Source: Marinicella rhabdoformis
GTDB lineage: Bacteria > Pseudomonadota > Gammaproteobacteria > Xanthomonadales > Marinicellaceae
Reading direction: 5' to 3'
DNA: 64,000 bases
Assembly: GCF_009671245.1 (NCBI RefSeq)
Contig: NZ_VTFS01000007.1
Location: 48,931-112,930 of the forward strand
Shown here: positions 17,769 to 26,545 of the stretch, in pieces
How positions within the stretch are numbered: the first letter of the stretch is position 1
Layout of the letters: every line of letters starts with the position of its first letter
Program-made: the position numbers and the translations under genes
Notes under the pieces: model-generated
What the model saw: the letters and a program-made list of their open reading frames with translations, nothing else
Databases searched by the model: none
Told to the model about the DNA's origin: nothing

Positions 17769-17966
17769 ATGACTTATTTAAAACAAAACTTTTTAGCTGT
17801 TGGCCTTTTGGCCATATCACTCGGTTCTTCTATTGGGTTAGGATACGCCATCAACCAAAATGAACAGCAACCTGTGATTGAAAAAAATTGTGTAAAGCTT
17901 AAAATCAAACAACCTAAATTTGAATTCAATCACAGCATCAAGTTATTGACTCCACAATTAGGGTAA
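17769..17966 (+). CDS. small single-span membrane protein
   Basis: This 65-residue protein of unknown function is first in the GntR/ABC operon. It has one hydrophobic segment (FLAVGLLAISLGSSIGLGYAI, about residues 8-28, quoted to its limits) followed by a charged tail with a single Cys. ATG 17769 is preceded by AGGTG; it ends 4 bases before the regulator gene. Its position suggests an accessory role to the ABC transporter, but nothing in the sequence proves it. Confidence 0.55.
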   Translation: MTYLKQNFLAVGLLAISLGSSIGLGYAINQNEQQPVIEKNCVKLKIKQPKFEFNHSIKLLTPQLG

Positions 17967-17970
17967 AACC

Positions 17971-18342
17971 ATGAGTTTCCACTGGAATGACAAAGAACCC
18001 ATTTATTTGCAACTGAAAGACATGGTCAGAAACATGATTCTTGCCGGTGAATTAACAGAAGGAGAATCCCTTCCATCCGTTAGACAAGTGGCAATGGACT
18101 ACAAACTTAATCCATTGACCGTTTCTAAGTCTTGGCAATTGCTGGTAGATGAAGGACTGGTAGAAAAAAGAAGAGGCCTTGGCATGTTTGTACAAACAGG
18201 CGCCAAAGCACAATTAAAAACAGCAGAACAGGCGGTATTTTTAGATGAAGTTTGGCCCAATATATTACAAAAAGTTGAGCACCTTAATTTGAATACTCAA
18301 GAACTGATCCAATCGTTAGAACACCTCGGGAGAAAACAATGA
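17971..18342 (+). CDS. YtrA-subfamily GntR transcriptional regulator
   Basis: This 123-residue protein has an N-terminal winged helix (PIYLQLKDMVRNMILAGEL, then SVRQVAMDYKLNPLTVSKSW, VEKRRGLGMFV) and only a short helical C-terminus of about 45 residues. That size defines the YtrA subfamily, whose members usually repress an ABC transporter operon in which they are encoded. It overlaps the ATPase gene by 4 bases. The palindrome over the operon's -10 box is the likely operator. Confidence 0.88.
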   Translation: MSFHWNDKEPIYLQLKDMVRNMILAGELTEGESLPSVRQVAMDYKLNPLTVSKSWQLLVDEGLVEKRRGLGMFVQTGAKAQLKTAEQAVFLDEVWPNILQKVEHLNLNTQELIQSLEHLGRKQ

Positions 18343-19196
18343 GCACGATTTTATCGGCGCAAAACGTCAACAAGCGATTTAAAAAATTTCAGGCTTTGAA
18401 AAATGTAAACCTCACAGTCAACAAGGGTAAAATTGTAGGTCTGATTGGCCCTAATGGCGCGGGCAAAACCACTTTGCTTAAAGCCGTTCTGGGACTAGAC
18501 TCATGTGACGGTGATTTAAAAGTCATGGGATTAGATCCATTCAAACAACGTGCGAATTTAATGAAGGAAATTTGTTTTATTGCTGACGTTGCCGTATTAC
18601 CGAAATGGATTAAAGTATCAGAAGCCTTGCGATTCACTGAATTGGCTCACCCCAATTTTTCTATCGAAAAAGCCAAAGACTTTCTTAGCCGCACTAAAGT
18701 CAATATGGACCACAAGGTTAAGGAACTGTCCAAAGGGATGACAGCACAGCTTCATTTGGCCATTGTGATGTCAATTGATGCCAAATTATTGGTGCTTGAT
18801 GAACCCACTTTAGGTTTAGACATTCTGTTCAGAAAGGAGTTTTATGACAACCTGCTGAATGACTACTTCGATAACGAACGCACCATCATCATCACCACCC
18901 ACCAGGTAGAGGAGATTGAACACATCTTGACTGATATCGTTTTCATTCGAGAAGGTGAAATTGTGTTGAATGCCAACATGGAAGAACTGACCAGCCAATA
19001 TTTCGAAGTTATGGTCAACAGCGAAAACTACCAAGCTGCACTGTCACAAAAGCCCTTGACTGAACGTAAGGTATTCGGCAAACACATCATGTTATTTCAT
19101 TCTGAATCACGAGATTACTTAGAAACTTTAGGAGAGGTTCAGCGCCCATCGGTGTCTGATCTATTTGTGGCCTTGATGCAGGAGGAACAAGCATGA
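18339..19196 (+). CDS. ABC transporter ATP-binding protein
   Basis: The 285-residue ATPase has Walker A GPNGAGKTT, signature LSKGM in place of LSGGQ, and Walker B LLVLDEPTLGLD followed by the His switch TTHQVEE. It belongs to the group that pairs with ABC-2 type membrane subunits. It would power export or membrane-stress functions; the substrate is unknown. It overlaps its neighbours on both sides by 4 bases, so regulator, ATPase and permease are tightly coupled. Confidence 0.92.
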   Translation: MSTILSAQNVNKRFKKFQALKNVNLTVNKGKIVGLIGPNGAGKTTLLKAVLGLDSCDGDLKVMGLDPFKQRANLMKEICFIADVAVLPKWIKVSEALRFTELAHPNFSIEKAKDFLSRTKVNMDHKVKELSKGMTAQLHLAIVMSIDAKLLVLDEPTLGLDILFRKEFYDNLLNDYFDNERTIIITTHQVEEIEHILTDIVFIREGEIVLNANMEELTSQYFEVMVNSENYQAALSQKPLTERKVFGKHIMLFHSESRDYLETLGEVQRPSVSDLFVALMQEEQA

Positions 19197-20152
19197 ACGC
19201 ATTCAAAGCATTGTTAATGAGAGAATATTGGGAACACCGAGGCGCTTTCATCAAAACACCCATTATTTTAGGCATCATCACATCCGTGATTTTGATATTG
19301 GCCTATTTATTAGTTGATAAAGTTGATGTCAATTTCAACAGCGGTCAGGGTCTTGAATATGGCTTATTGCAAATGGAGAGCATGAAAAGCCAAGACATGG
19401 TCACAATAACCAATACTTTCTTAACTGGCGTTGAAGGTGTTTATCATTTTGTTTTATTCATCGTTATTTTCTTCTTTTTATTGGGAAGCTTATTCGACGA
19501 CCGCAAAGACCTCAGTATTCTGTTTTGGAAATCTTTGCCTGTTTCTGACTTAAGCACAGTACTTTCTAAGTTGGCTGCAGCACTCATCATAGCTCCACTG
19601 TGTTTCTGGGTTATCTTGATCGCTACAGAACTGGTTTCTATGATTCTATTGAGTATTTTCTTATTGTTACATGGCGCAAACCCATTCACCTTACTGTGGG
19701 CCAACACCGACCTGATTAGCCACTGGGCAGCATTTGGCTTGGGCTGCTTGGTACAAGGCTTGTGGGCACTGCCCATCTATGGCTGGCTCCTGCTGTGTTC
19801 ATCTTGGGCGAAAAGACGACCCTTTATTTGGGCAGTAGGCCTGCCTTCAGTGGTCTTCTTTTTAAGGGGCTGGTTTGCTGCTTTCAGTTTTTCAGCTCAA
19901 TCTTTCATGAATGTAGCAGAACTATTAAAATCAATTGGCACGATATTTATTAACGCACTGGCACCTTATGAGAGCCGCAGTGATTTTCTCTCGTCATTCA
20001 ACCTAGGTGTTCATGACATGACACAAGCTGAATTGATAATAAAGTCAATGCTGAATGGCTTGATGAGCTCTAAAATTGTTTATGGCATTGTTTTTTCAGC
20101 CGTCTGTGTAGCCATAGCCATCTTCTTAAGACGTTATCGCAATACGACCTAA
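19193..20152 (+). CDS. ABC-2 type transporter permease
   Basis: The 319-residue integral membrane protein has about six hydrophobic segments, the first at residues 20-40 (IILGIITSVILILAYLLV) and the last at the C-terminus before RRYRN. DDRKDLSILFWKSLPVSD after the second span is a common feature of ABC-2 permeases. It forms the channel of the transporter with the ATPase encoded upstream. It is the last gene of the operon. Confidence 0.88.
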   Translation: MNAFKALLMREYWEHRGAFIKTPIILGIITSVILILAYLLVDKVDVNFNSGQGLEYGLLQMESMKSQDMVTITNTFLTGVEGVYHFVLFIVIFFFLLGSLFDDRKDLSILFWKSLPVSDLSTVLSKLAAALIIAPLCFWVILIATELVSMILLSIFLLLHGANPFTLLWANTDLISHWAAFGLGCLVQGLWALPIYGWLLLCSSWAKRRPFIWAVGLPSVVFFLRGWFAAFSFSAQSFMNVAELLKSIGTIFINALAPYESRSDFLSSFNLGVHDMTQAELIIKSMLNGLMSSKIVYGIVFSAVCVAIAIFLRRYRNTT

Positions 20153-20157
20153 GCAGG

Positions 20158-20185
20158 TTACAAATCCAATTCAGTTTGGTACAAT
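20158..20185 (+). promoter_or_regulatory. putative metX promoter
   Basis: TTACAA (20158-20163) and TACAAT (20180-20185) are 16 bases apart. No room for a promoter exists between the hairpin at 20193-20220 and the metX start at 20233, so if metX has its own promoter this is the best candidate, and the hairpin would then be the 5' end of its mRNA. Confidence 0.4.
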
Positions 20186-20192
20186 CTTAATT

Positions 20193-20220
20193 CGGCCTTG
20201 TTCTCAAGGCCGTTTTTTTT
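20193..20220 (+). terminator. hairpin with U-tract between ABC permease and metX
   Basis: An 8-bp stem (CGGCCTTG / CAAGGCCG) with a TTCT loop is followed by eight Ts. It should end transcription of the GntR/ABC operon. It lies only 12 bases before the metX start codon, which leaves it possibly within the metX leader. Confidence 0.85.
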
Positions 20221-20232
20221 GATGACAAGACA

Positions 20233-21321
20233 ATGGCCAATTATTTAAAACAATTTCAGCTTCCACAACCTTTCGACTTCCATCGAGGAGGCGCTATAAA
20301 TCAAGGCATTTTGGCCTATGAAACCTGGGGTGAATTGAACTCAGATGCCAGTAATGCCATCTTACTTTTGAATGGCTTATCGGCAGACTCACATGCAGCC
20401 AGCCATGGTGCAAATGACACCTCAGGTTGGTGGGAGTTTATGATTGGGCCCGGAAAGGCCATCAATACAGACCAGTGGTTTGTTATTTGTGCCAGCTCAC
20501 TCGGTAGCTGCAAAGGCTCTACTGGCCCCTGCTCTCAAAACCCTAAAACTGGTGAACCTTATCGTTTTAATTTCCCTGACCTTTGTATAGAAGACATTGC
20601 CCGTGCGGCGGTTTTATTGTGCCAATCCATGGGCATAAGTCAATTGCACAGTGTGGTTGGCCCTTCTATGGGTGGCATGACGGCTTTGGCTGTGTTATTG
20701 AACCATCCCAATTATGTCAAAAATTTAATTCATATAGCATCGGGAATGGCATCACCTCCATTCAGTACCGCCATCAGGTCTTTACAAAGAGAGGCCATTC
20801 TCAAAGACGTCAACTTCAATCAAGGTCATTACTCAGCTGATTCATGGCCAGAAGAAGGCATGAAGTTTGCCCGAAAAATTGGCATGTTAAGTTATCGATC
20901 AGCTAAAGAGTGGCGAGAACGGTTTCCTCGATCGTTAAAGAAAATTCCCAACCAACCATTCGGCGTAGAATTTCCTGTAGAAAGCTATTTGGAATACCAT
21001 GCTAACCAATTTATTCATAAATTCGATCCGATAAGCTATTTATACTTGTCACGGGCAATGGATTGGTTTGACGGCAACAGCTATGCCCCGAAGGGCAGCA
21101 ACCCATTGGCCAATTTAGAACTGGAAAAGGCTTTGGTTATTGGTTCAGAAACCGACCTTTTATTCCCAACCCTTTTACAAAAAGAACTGCACCAATCATT
21201 GACCGAAGCGGGTTGTGACAGCCAACTGGTAATAACTGACTCAATACAAGGACATGACGCCTTTTTGGTTGACAAAGATTGCTTCAGTCAATTGGTTTCA
21301 AACTTCTTTCTAAAACTATAA
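20233..21321 (+). CDS. metX: MetX-family homoserine/serine O-acyltransferase
   Basis: This 362-residue alpha/beta-hydrolase-fold acyltransferase has its nucleophile Ser145 in GPSMGGMTA, Asp308 in ETDLLFP and His341 in QGHDAFL. It has GGAINQGILAYETWGELN and CKGSTGPCSQNP as in MetX. The enzyme acylates homoserine (methionine route) in most MetX proteins. The loop GLSADSHAASH and the general sequence look most like the Xanthomonas-type proteins, some of which have been characterised as serine O-succinyltransferases feeding cysteine synthesis. Acyl donor and acceptor are therefore not certain. No strong Shine-Dalgarno precedes ATG 20233. Confidence 0.88.
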   Translation: MANYLKQFQLPQPFDFHRGGAINQGILAYETWGELNSDASNAILLLNGLSADSHAASHGANDTSGWWEFMIGPGKAINTDQWFVICASSLGSCKGSTGPCSQNPKTGEPYRFNFPDLCIEDIARAAVLLCQSMGISQLHSVVGPSMGGMTALAVLLNHPNYVKNLIHIASGMASPPFSTAIRSLQREAILKDVNFNQGHYSADSWPEEGMKFARKIGMLSYRSAKEWRERFPRSLKKIPNQPFGVEFPVESYLEYHANQFIHKFDPISYLYLSRAMDWFDGNSYAPKGSNPLANLELEKALVIGSETDLLFPTLLQKELHQSLTEAGCDSQLVITDSIQGHDAFLVDKDCFSQLVSNFFLKL

Positions 21322-21330
21322 AAAGTGTGC

Positions 21331-21900
21331 TTAACTGTCAGTGTGCAAGGCGTTCATTGCCTTAGGCCATTGTTTTTCAACCATCAAATCAAATACATCC
21401 AAGCATTCATCAAGACAACGGTCCAATAAAATAGCATCTTCTCGAGGTGGCTTCCCTAACACCCAAGGCGTCACATCACCTTTGCGTTCAGGCCGACCAA
21501 TTCCCAGCCTCAATCGAACGAAATCTTTACCTAAGCCAGGGATAATATCACGCAAACCATTATGACCACCGTGACCACCTGATAGTTTGATCCGAGCGAT
21601 ACCCACAGGCAAATCAAGCTCATCATAGGCAACCAATGCATCTGGTGCATCGATGCGATAGAAATGACAAAAAGGAACCACTGATTGCCCCGAACAATTC
21701 ATGAAAGTTTGTGGCTTGACCAACCAGATTTTATGCCCCAAATGGTTAATCACAGCCACGTCAGCCTTAAACTTTTTGTCCAACTTGAAAGCCACTGAAA
21801 ACTTTTCAGCCAAGGCATCAAGAAACCAGAACCCGGCATTGTGTCGAGTGGCTTCATATTTACTGCCCGGATTACCCAAGCCAAAAATCACTTTCATCAT
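21331..21900 (-). CDS. pth: peptidyl-tRNA hydrolase
   Basis: This 189-residue protein has VIFGLGNPGSKYEATRHNAGF with the conserved Asn and catalytic His, KPQTFMNCSGQSV, and the GGHGGHNGLRDI segment. It recycles peptidyl-tRNAs released from stalled ribosomes. ATG 21900 and the adjacent ATG 21897 are equally possible starts. It follows rplY in the prs-rplY-pth order usual in gammaproteobacteria, with a terminator-like hairpin in the gap. It converges on metX with 9 bases between stops. Confidence 0.97.
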   Translation of the reverse strand: MMKVIFGLGNPGSKYEATRHNAGFWFLDALAEKFSVAFKLDKKFKADVAVINHLGHKIWLVKPQTFMNCSGQSVVPFCHFYRIDAPDALVAYDELDLPVGIARIKLSGGHGGHNGLRDIIPGLGKDFVRLRLGIGRPERKGDVTPWVLGKPPREDAILLDRCLDECLDVFDLMVEKQWPKAMNALHTDS

Positions 21901-21908
21901 TTTTTGTC

Positions 21909-21941
21909 CAAAAAAAAGGGCAGTATAAACACTGCCCTTTT
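21909..21941 (-). terminator. terminator/attenuator between rplY and pth
   Basis: On the minus strand an 11-bp stem (AAAAGGGCAGT / ACTGCCCTTTT, loop six bases) is followed by a T run. It sits between the rplY stop and the pth start, so pth would be expressed by readthrough. Confidence 0.8.
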
Positions 21942-21960
21942 GAGTTTCAAGGAAGAGCTA

Positions 21961-22614
21961 TTAAGCCTCTTCTTCACCACCTTCTTCAGCAGCTGGCTCA
22001 TCCGCGCCTTCTTCAGGCTCAGCAGTTTGACCAATAATCGAAGTAGATACAATTACTGTATCATGGGCTTCATTGTCTCCATGAGTAAAGGCTGTCAATG
22101 TCACACCTTCTGGCAATTTCAAATCACTCAAATGTAAGTTATCACCGGCATCAAAAGTTGAAACGTCAACAGTGATAAATTCCGGCAAATCTTTAGGGAA
22201 ACATGAAATTTCAACCTCGTTAGCTTGGTAATCCAACATAACACGAGATGATTTACCTGCAGGAGATTCTTCGCCACCTTCAAAGTGTAAAGGCACGTTC
22301 ATTACGATTTCATGTTTGTCATCAACTCGCATGAAGTCCATGTGCATAACAACAGGCTTAGCTGGATGACGTTGCATGTCCTTCAATACAACTTTTTGCT
22401 TCTTACCACCGTCGGCAGAAAATTCGATAATACTTGAGAAAAATGCTTCATCTTCAACCAACTTCAATACTTGGTTGTGGTTCAAAGACAAGTTTCTTGG
22501 TTCACGGTCACCGCCGTATAAAACAACAGGTACCAAACCCGCGTGACGAAGGCGGCGGCTCGCACCTTTCCCAATGTCTTCGCGTAATTGCGATTCTACT
22601 TTAAAAATAGCCAT
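21961..22614 (-). CDS. rplY: 50S ribosomal protein L25/CTC
   Basis: This 217-residue protein has an N-terminal L25 domain that binds 5S rRNA (RRLRHAGLVPVVLYGGDREPRNLSL region) and a C-terminal CTC beta domain, so it is the long general-stress form and not the short E. coli L25. The tail is very acidic, a run of Glu and Ala after residue 195. It is encoded between prs and pth. The presence of a 5S rRNA gene at the end of the window is coincidental. Confidence 0.95.
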   Translation of the reverse strand: MAIFKVESQLREDIGKGASRRLRHAGLVPVVLYGGDREPRNLSLNHNQVLKLVEDEAFFSSIIEFSADGGKKQKVVLKDMQRHPAKPVVMHMDFMRVDDKHEIVMNVPLHFEGGEESPAGKSSRVMLDYQANEVEISCFPKDLPEFITVDVSTFDAGDNLHLSDLKLPEGVTLTAFTHGDNEAHDTVIVSTSIIGQTAEPEEGADEPAAEEGGEEEA

Positions 22615-22673
22615 AATACTTTCCTAATAAACAGTACGACGTCCTTGCGACCAGGACATCAAAAAAACACCGA

Positions 22674-23627
22674 TCAATCGATGTACATTGAGCTCACAGA
22701 TTCTCTGTTCGCTATGCGTCTGATTGTTTCTGCTAACATTTCTGCCACAGACAATTGACGAATTTTTTTACAATTTAACGCAGCTTCTTGCAGTGGAATC
22801 GTGTCAGTCACCACCAGTTCCGTTAAACCTGAATTTTCTATGTTTTCAATTGCTTTACCTGACAAAACAGGGTGTACACAATACGCAATCACATCTTTGG
22901 CCTGCCACTCTTTAAGCGCACTGGCAGCAGCACACAAAGTACCTGCTGTATCTATCATGTCATCAACCAAGATACAGGTTTTATCAGCCACTTCACCAAT
23001 GATGTTCATCACCATGGCCACATTGGCCTTTGGACGACGCTTATCAATAATGGCCAAATCACAACCCAATCGCTTGGCTATCGCTCTGGCTCGAACAACA
23101 CCGCCAATGTCAGGTGAAACAATCACCACATCTTTGCTGTCAAATCGTTGCCACATGTCAGCCAAAGTCAAAGGTGATGCATACACATTATCAACTGGAA
23201 TGTCGAAAAAACCTTGAATTTGATCTGCATGTAAATCTACAGTCAAAACACGATCAACACCAACAGCCGCAATCATCTTAGCAGCCACCTTAGCAGTAAT
23301 CGGCACCCGAGCAGACCGAGGTCTTCTGTCTTGTCTGGCATAACCAAAATAGGGAACAACAGCGGTTACTGTTCTGGCAGAAGCACGTTTCAGCGCATCA
23401 ACCATAACCAACAATTCCATGAAGTTATCTGCTGTGGGGTTACAGGTCGGCTGTATCAGGAATATGTCCTGCCCTCGAACGTTATCCCGAATTTCAACGG
23501 CCACTTCACCGTCTGAAAACTTACCCACTTTTGCGCGGCCCAAAGGCACGCCCAAGTGATCGGCAATTTTCTGAGCCAATGCCGGGTTGGCATTACCAGA
23601 AAACAGTCTAATTCCACGATCGAACAT
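22674..23627 (-). CDS. prs: ribose-phosphate pyrophosphokinase
   Basis: This 317-residue PRPP synthetase has [19 protein letters not shown] at the N-terminus, the flexible loop [15 protein letters not shown], the [11 protein letters not shown] segment with the Mg/ATP His, and the PRPP-binding [14 protein letters not shown]. It makes phosphoribosyl pyrophosphate for nucleotide, His and Trp synthesis. ATG 23627 fits the family start (MFDRG); an in-frame ATG at 23672 would run into the hairpin after tRNA-Gln. It is preceded by tRNA-Gln on the same strand, the usual order. Confidence 0.97.
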   Translation of the reverse strand: MFDRGIRLFSGNANPALAQKIADHLGVPLGRAKVGKFSDGEVAVEIRDNVRGQDIFLIQPTCNPTADNFMELLVMVDALKRASARTVTAVVPYFGYARQDRRPRSARVPITAKVAAKMIAAVGVDRVLTVDLHADQIQGFFDIPVDNVYASPLTLADMWQRFDSKDVVIVSPDIGGVVRARAIAKRLGCDLAIIDKRRPKANVAMVMNIIGEVADKTCILVDDMIDTAGTLCAAASALKEWQAKDVIAYCVHPVLSGKAIENIENSGLTELVVTDTIPLQEAALNCKKIRQLSVAEMLAETIRRIANRESVSSMYID

Positions 23628-23648
23628 TTCACTAACCCCAGATAACAG

Positions 23649-23673
23649 AATGCCCGTTATAAAAACGGGCATT
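23649..23673 (-). other. hairpin between tRNA-Gln and prs
   Basis: A perfect 10-bp inverted repeat (AATGCCCGTT / AACGGGCATT, five-base loop) separates the tRNA 3' end from the prs start. No T run follows on the minus strand, so it is more likely a processing or mRNA 5'-stabilising hairpin than a terminator. Confidence 0.6.
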
Positions 23674-23681
23674 ACAAAATA

Positions 23682-23757
23682 TGGTTGGGATGGCAGGACT
23701 CGAACCTGCGAATGCCAGGATCAAAACCTGGTGCCTTAGCCACTTGGCGACATCCCA
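23682..23757 (-). tRNA. tRNA-Gln (anticodon TTG)
   Basis: A 76-nt cloverleaf with encoded CCA. Acceptor TGGGATG pairs with CATCCCA, the anticodon stem CCAGG / CCTGG encloses loop TTTTGAT with anticodon TTG, and the T arm contains GGTTCGAGTCC. It lies directly upstream of prs. In many gammaproteobacteria ispE and lolB lie on the other side of it; here they are about 33 kb away. Confidence 0.95.
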
Positions 23758-23915
23758 ATTCGCGAGAATAATCTCTTTTACGGTCAATAATCACCGTCGA
23801 AGGCGGCACATTATAACCAGTTTTATTTTGAATGCAAACCCAATTTGAAAAAAAACCAAATCAGATTTAAAACACCCTAATTCACAAGCTCACCCCGCTT
23901 GAGAAACGCGAATTT

Positions 23916-23932
23916 TATCACATGACGTGATA
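23916..23932 (+). promoter_or_regulatory. palindrome upstream of the PQQ-type dehydrogenase gene
   Basis: TATCAC-N5-GTGATA is a perfect 6+6 dyad, followed at 23953-23972 by a perfect 8-bp hairpin CAATAATG-CTAT-CATTATTG just before the start codon. Together they suggest operator and leader structure for the gene at 24000. No regulator is encoded nearby. Confidence 0.4.
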
Positions 23933-23999
23933 GATATAACAAAAAATTAAAGCAATAATGCTATCATTATTGCCACACCCCCAATTTAAACCTAATCAC

Positions 24000-25259
24000 A
24001 TGAAAAAAATTTTTAACACGCTGCTGCTCTCCAGTATTTGTTTCAGCGCACAAGCCGACATTCCCAGTGACATTGGAACAGAGTTTATAGTTTCAATTTC
24101 TTCAAACCTTGGTGTTCGACATGCCAACGATCAAACCGGCCGTAAATTTGTACTTGCACAAGGTGGAACCATTCGCATCATTGACGAACAAGACAACCTA
24201 ATAGCCACCCCTTTTTTGGACATCACCAGTAAAGTAGCCTCTGGCGGAGAACGTGGGCTTTTGGGCTTAGCCTTTCATCCTGACTTTGCTAACAACGGCT
24301 ACTTCTTTGTCAACTACACAAAAGCCAACACAAATTTTGGCGACACCATTATCGAACGTTACCAGGCTTCTAAAAAAGACCCTAATGTGGCTGAACCAAG
24401 CACCGCCACCCTGTTGATGCGTATAGAGCAAGATTTTTCAAACCACAATGGTGGAAACATAGAGTTTGGGCCTGATGGATATCTGTACATAGGCATGGGA
24501 GATGGCGGCAGTGGTGGCGACCCCAATGGTCGTGCACAAGATTTAAATTCAGCCTTAGGAAAAATGCTGCGCATCGATGTGGACACCAACTCCCCTCCTA
24601 CCAACCCCGGGACAGATCCCAACTCAGGCGCTCAATGCCCTCAAGAAACAGGTAACTATTCAGTACCTGCGGACAACCCCTTTATTGCCAACCCTAATGC
24701 TTGTAAAGAAATCTGGGCGTACGGATTAAGAAACCCTTGGCGCTGGAGCTTCGACAAAGACAACGGCGACTTATATATAGGCGATGTGGGTCAATCTGGC
24801 AGTTCCGCCCGAGAAGAAATTAATTTTCAAGCGGCCGCAAGTGCTGGTGGTGAACATTATGGCTGGAATTGTCGAGAAGGACTTGGCCCATACAATGGCG
24901 GCAGCACTTGTCTCAATCCACTACCAACCATGCAAGACCCTATACTTTTAAAAGACCACAACAACGGGCGCTGCTCTGTTACTGGCGGTTACAACTACCG
25001 AGGACCTGTCACAAGCATCCAAAACAGATATTTTTATGCTGACTATTGTTCAGGGCAAATTTGGATTGCTGAGAATGATGGGAGCTGGGTTGAAGATGAA
25101 TGGATTGGTCATGGCGCTTCAGGCAACATCAAAAGTTTTGGGGAAGATGAAGCAGGCAACATCTACATCACTTCAGGCAACAACATCTATCGCATCACAG
25201 GCGACATACCTGTTAGCGACATTATATTTGAAGATGGTTTTGAACAAAATAATCCATAA
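24000..25259 (+). CDS. secreted PQQ-dependent sugar dehydrogenase-like beta-propeller protein
   Basis: The 419-residue precursor has a signal peptide (MKKIFNTLLLSSICFSAQA). The six-bladed propeller carries family motifs of the soluble glucose/sorbosone dehydrogenase type: RGLLGLAFHPDFANNGY, the HNGGNIEFGPDGYLYIGMGD segment and WAYGLRNPWRWSFD. Members oxidise sugars with PQQ, though many lack proven activity. ATG 24000 directly precedes the signal peptide. The protein ends in a short tail containing DIIFEDGFE, a C-terminal pattern I associate with exported proteins of Xanthomonadales-like bacteria. It has its own terminator and no PQQ synthesis genes nearby. Confidence 0.85.
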   Translation: MKKIFNTLLLSSICFSAQADIPSDIGTEFIVSISSNLGVRHANDQTGRKFVLAQGGTIRIIDEQDNLIATPFLDITSKVASGGERGLLGLAFHPDFANNGYFFVNYTKANTNFGDTIIERYQASKKDPNVAEPSTATLLMRIEQDFSNHNGGNIEFGPDGYLYIGMGDGGSGGDPNGRAQDLNSALGKMLRIDVDTNSPPTNPGTDPNSGAQCPQETGNYSVPADNPFIANPNACKEIWAYGLRNPWRWSFDKDNGDLYIGDVGQSGSSAREEINFQAAASAGGEHYGWNCREGLGPYNGGSTCLNPLPTMQDPILLKDHNNGRCSVTGGYNYRGPVTSIQNRYFYADYCSGQIWIAENDGSWVEDEWIGHGASGNIKSFGEDEAGNIYITSGNNIYRITGDIPVSDIIFEDGFEQNNP

Positions 25260-25280
25260 ATATAAACTAACAATACCAAT

Positions 25281-25310
25281 AAAAATGCCGCTGAGTTCAG
25301 CGGCATTTTT
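25281..25310 (+). terminator. bidirectional Rho-independent terminator
   Basis: A 14-bp symmetrical inverted repeat (AAAAATGCCGCTGA / TCAGCGGCATTTTT) lies between the convergent ends of the dehydrogenase gene (+) and ychF (-), with A and T runs for both strands. Confidence 0.92.
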
Positions 25311-25330
25311 ATGGATTCATTAATCAAAGC

Positions 25331-26422
25331 TTATACATTAAACCTAAAGTGCAATACATCACCTTCTTTGACAATGTATTCTTTACCCTCCAATCGCAAC
25401 TTACCCGCTTCTTTACAGCCAGACTCACCATTGAATTCAATAAAATCATCAAAAGCCATGGTTTCAGCACGAATGAATCCTTTTTCAAAGTCAGTATGAA
25501 TCACACCCGCAGCTTGTGGCGCAGTTGCACCTATTCTCACTGTCCATGCACGCACCTCTTTAACACCCGCAGTAAAATAAGTTTGTAAACCCAATAACTC
25601 ATAACCCGCACGTATCACACGCGCCAAGCCAGGTTCTTCTTGATTCAATTCAGCCAGGAAGTCCATTTTGTCTTCTTCGTCAAGCAGTGCAATCTCAGCT
25701 TCTATGGCCGCACACACTGGAACCACCATCGCGCCTTCATTGTTCGCCATTTCAGTCAGTTGGTCTAACAAAGGATTATCCGCAAAACCAGACTCATCAA
25801 CATTGGCAATGTACATCATTGGTTTCGCAGTGATAAAATTAAACTCCTTTATTACATCCAACTCATCACTGGCCATGTCCAATGAACGCAAAGCCTGCCC
25901 GTCAGACAAATGGGCCACGATACGCTCCAAAACTTTAGCCCGGTGAATCGCCTCTTTGTCTCCTGAACGAGATTTTTTTTGATTTTTTAGCAAAGATTTT
26001 TCAGCCGAATCTAAGTCTGCCAACGCCAATTCAGTGTTAATGGTTTCAACATCTGACAATGGATTGATTTTGCCATCAACGTGAATTACATCATCATCTT
26101 CAAAACAACGCGCCACATGCGCAATCGCATCCGTTTCTCTGATGTGGGATAAAAACTGGTTACCCAAACCTTCACCTTGTGAAGCACCAGCCACTAAACC
26201 GGCGATGTCAACAAACTCCATGGTGGTTGGTAATATTTTTTCAGGATTGACAATCGCTGCCAATTGGCCCAACCTTGGATCAGGCACTTCAACGATTCCC
26301 ACATTTGGGTCGATGGTACAAAATGGATAATTCTCAGCTGCAATTTCTGCTTTGGTTAACGCATTAAATAAAGTTGATTTTCCTACATTGGGCAAGCCCA
26401 CAATGCCACATTTAAATCCCAT
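25331..26422 (-). CDS. ychF: ribosome-binding ATPase/GTPase YchF
   Basis: This 363-residue protein of the Obg-related YchF family has [17 protein letters not shown] (G1), [20 protein letters not shown] (G3) and a divergent G4, NVDES, explaining its preference for ATP. A C-terminal TGS domain contains [23 protein letters not shown]. It binds the ribosome and is linked to translation and stress control. It normally follows pth; here metX and other genes are interleaved in the neighbourhood. Confidence 0.97.
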   Translation of the reverse strand: MGFKCGIVGLPNVGKSTLFNALTKAEIAAENYPFCTIDPNVGIVEVPDPRLGQLAAIVNPEKILPTTMEFVDIAGLVAGASQGEGLGNQFLSHIRETDAIAHVARCFEDDDVIHVDGKINPLSDVETINTELALADLDSAEKSLLKNQKKSRSGDKEAIHRAKVLERIVAHLSDGQALRSLDMASDELDVIKEFNFITAKPMMYIANVDESGFADNPLLDQLTEMANNEGAMVVPVCAAIEAEIALLDEEDKMDFLAELNQEEPGLARVIRAGYELLGLQTYFTAGVKEVRAWTVRIGATAPQAAGVIHTDFEKGFIRAETMAFDDFIEFNGESGCKEAGKLRLEGKEYIVKEGDVLHFRFNV

Positions 26423-26545
26423 AACAGATACCGCTTAAAAAAATGAGCCGCGATTTTAGCAAAAGCACCACACATTGACAGTAAAAAAGATACAAAACAG
26501 CCGCCAATGGCTTTTATAATAGCCTTTTTAAATTTAAAAACGATC

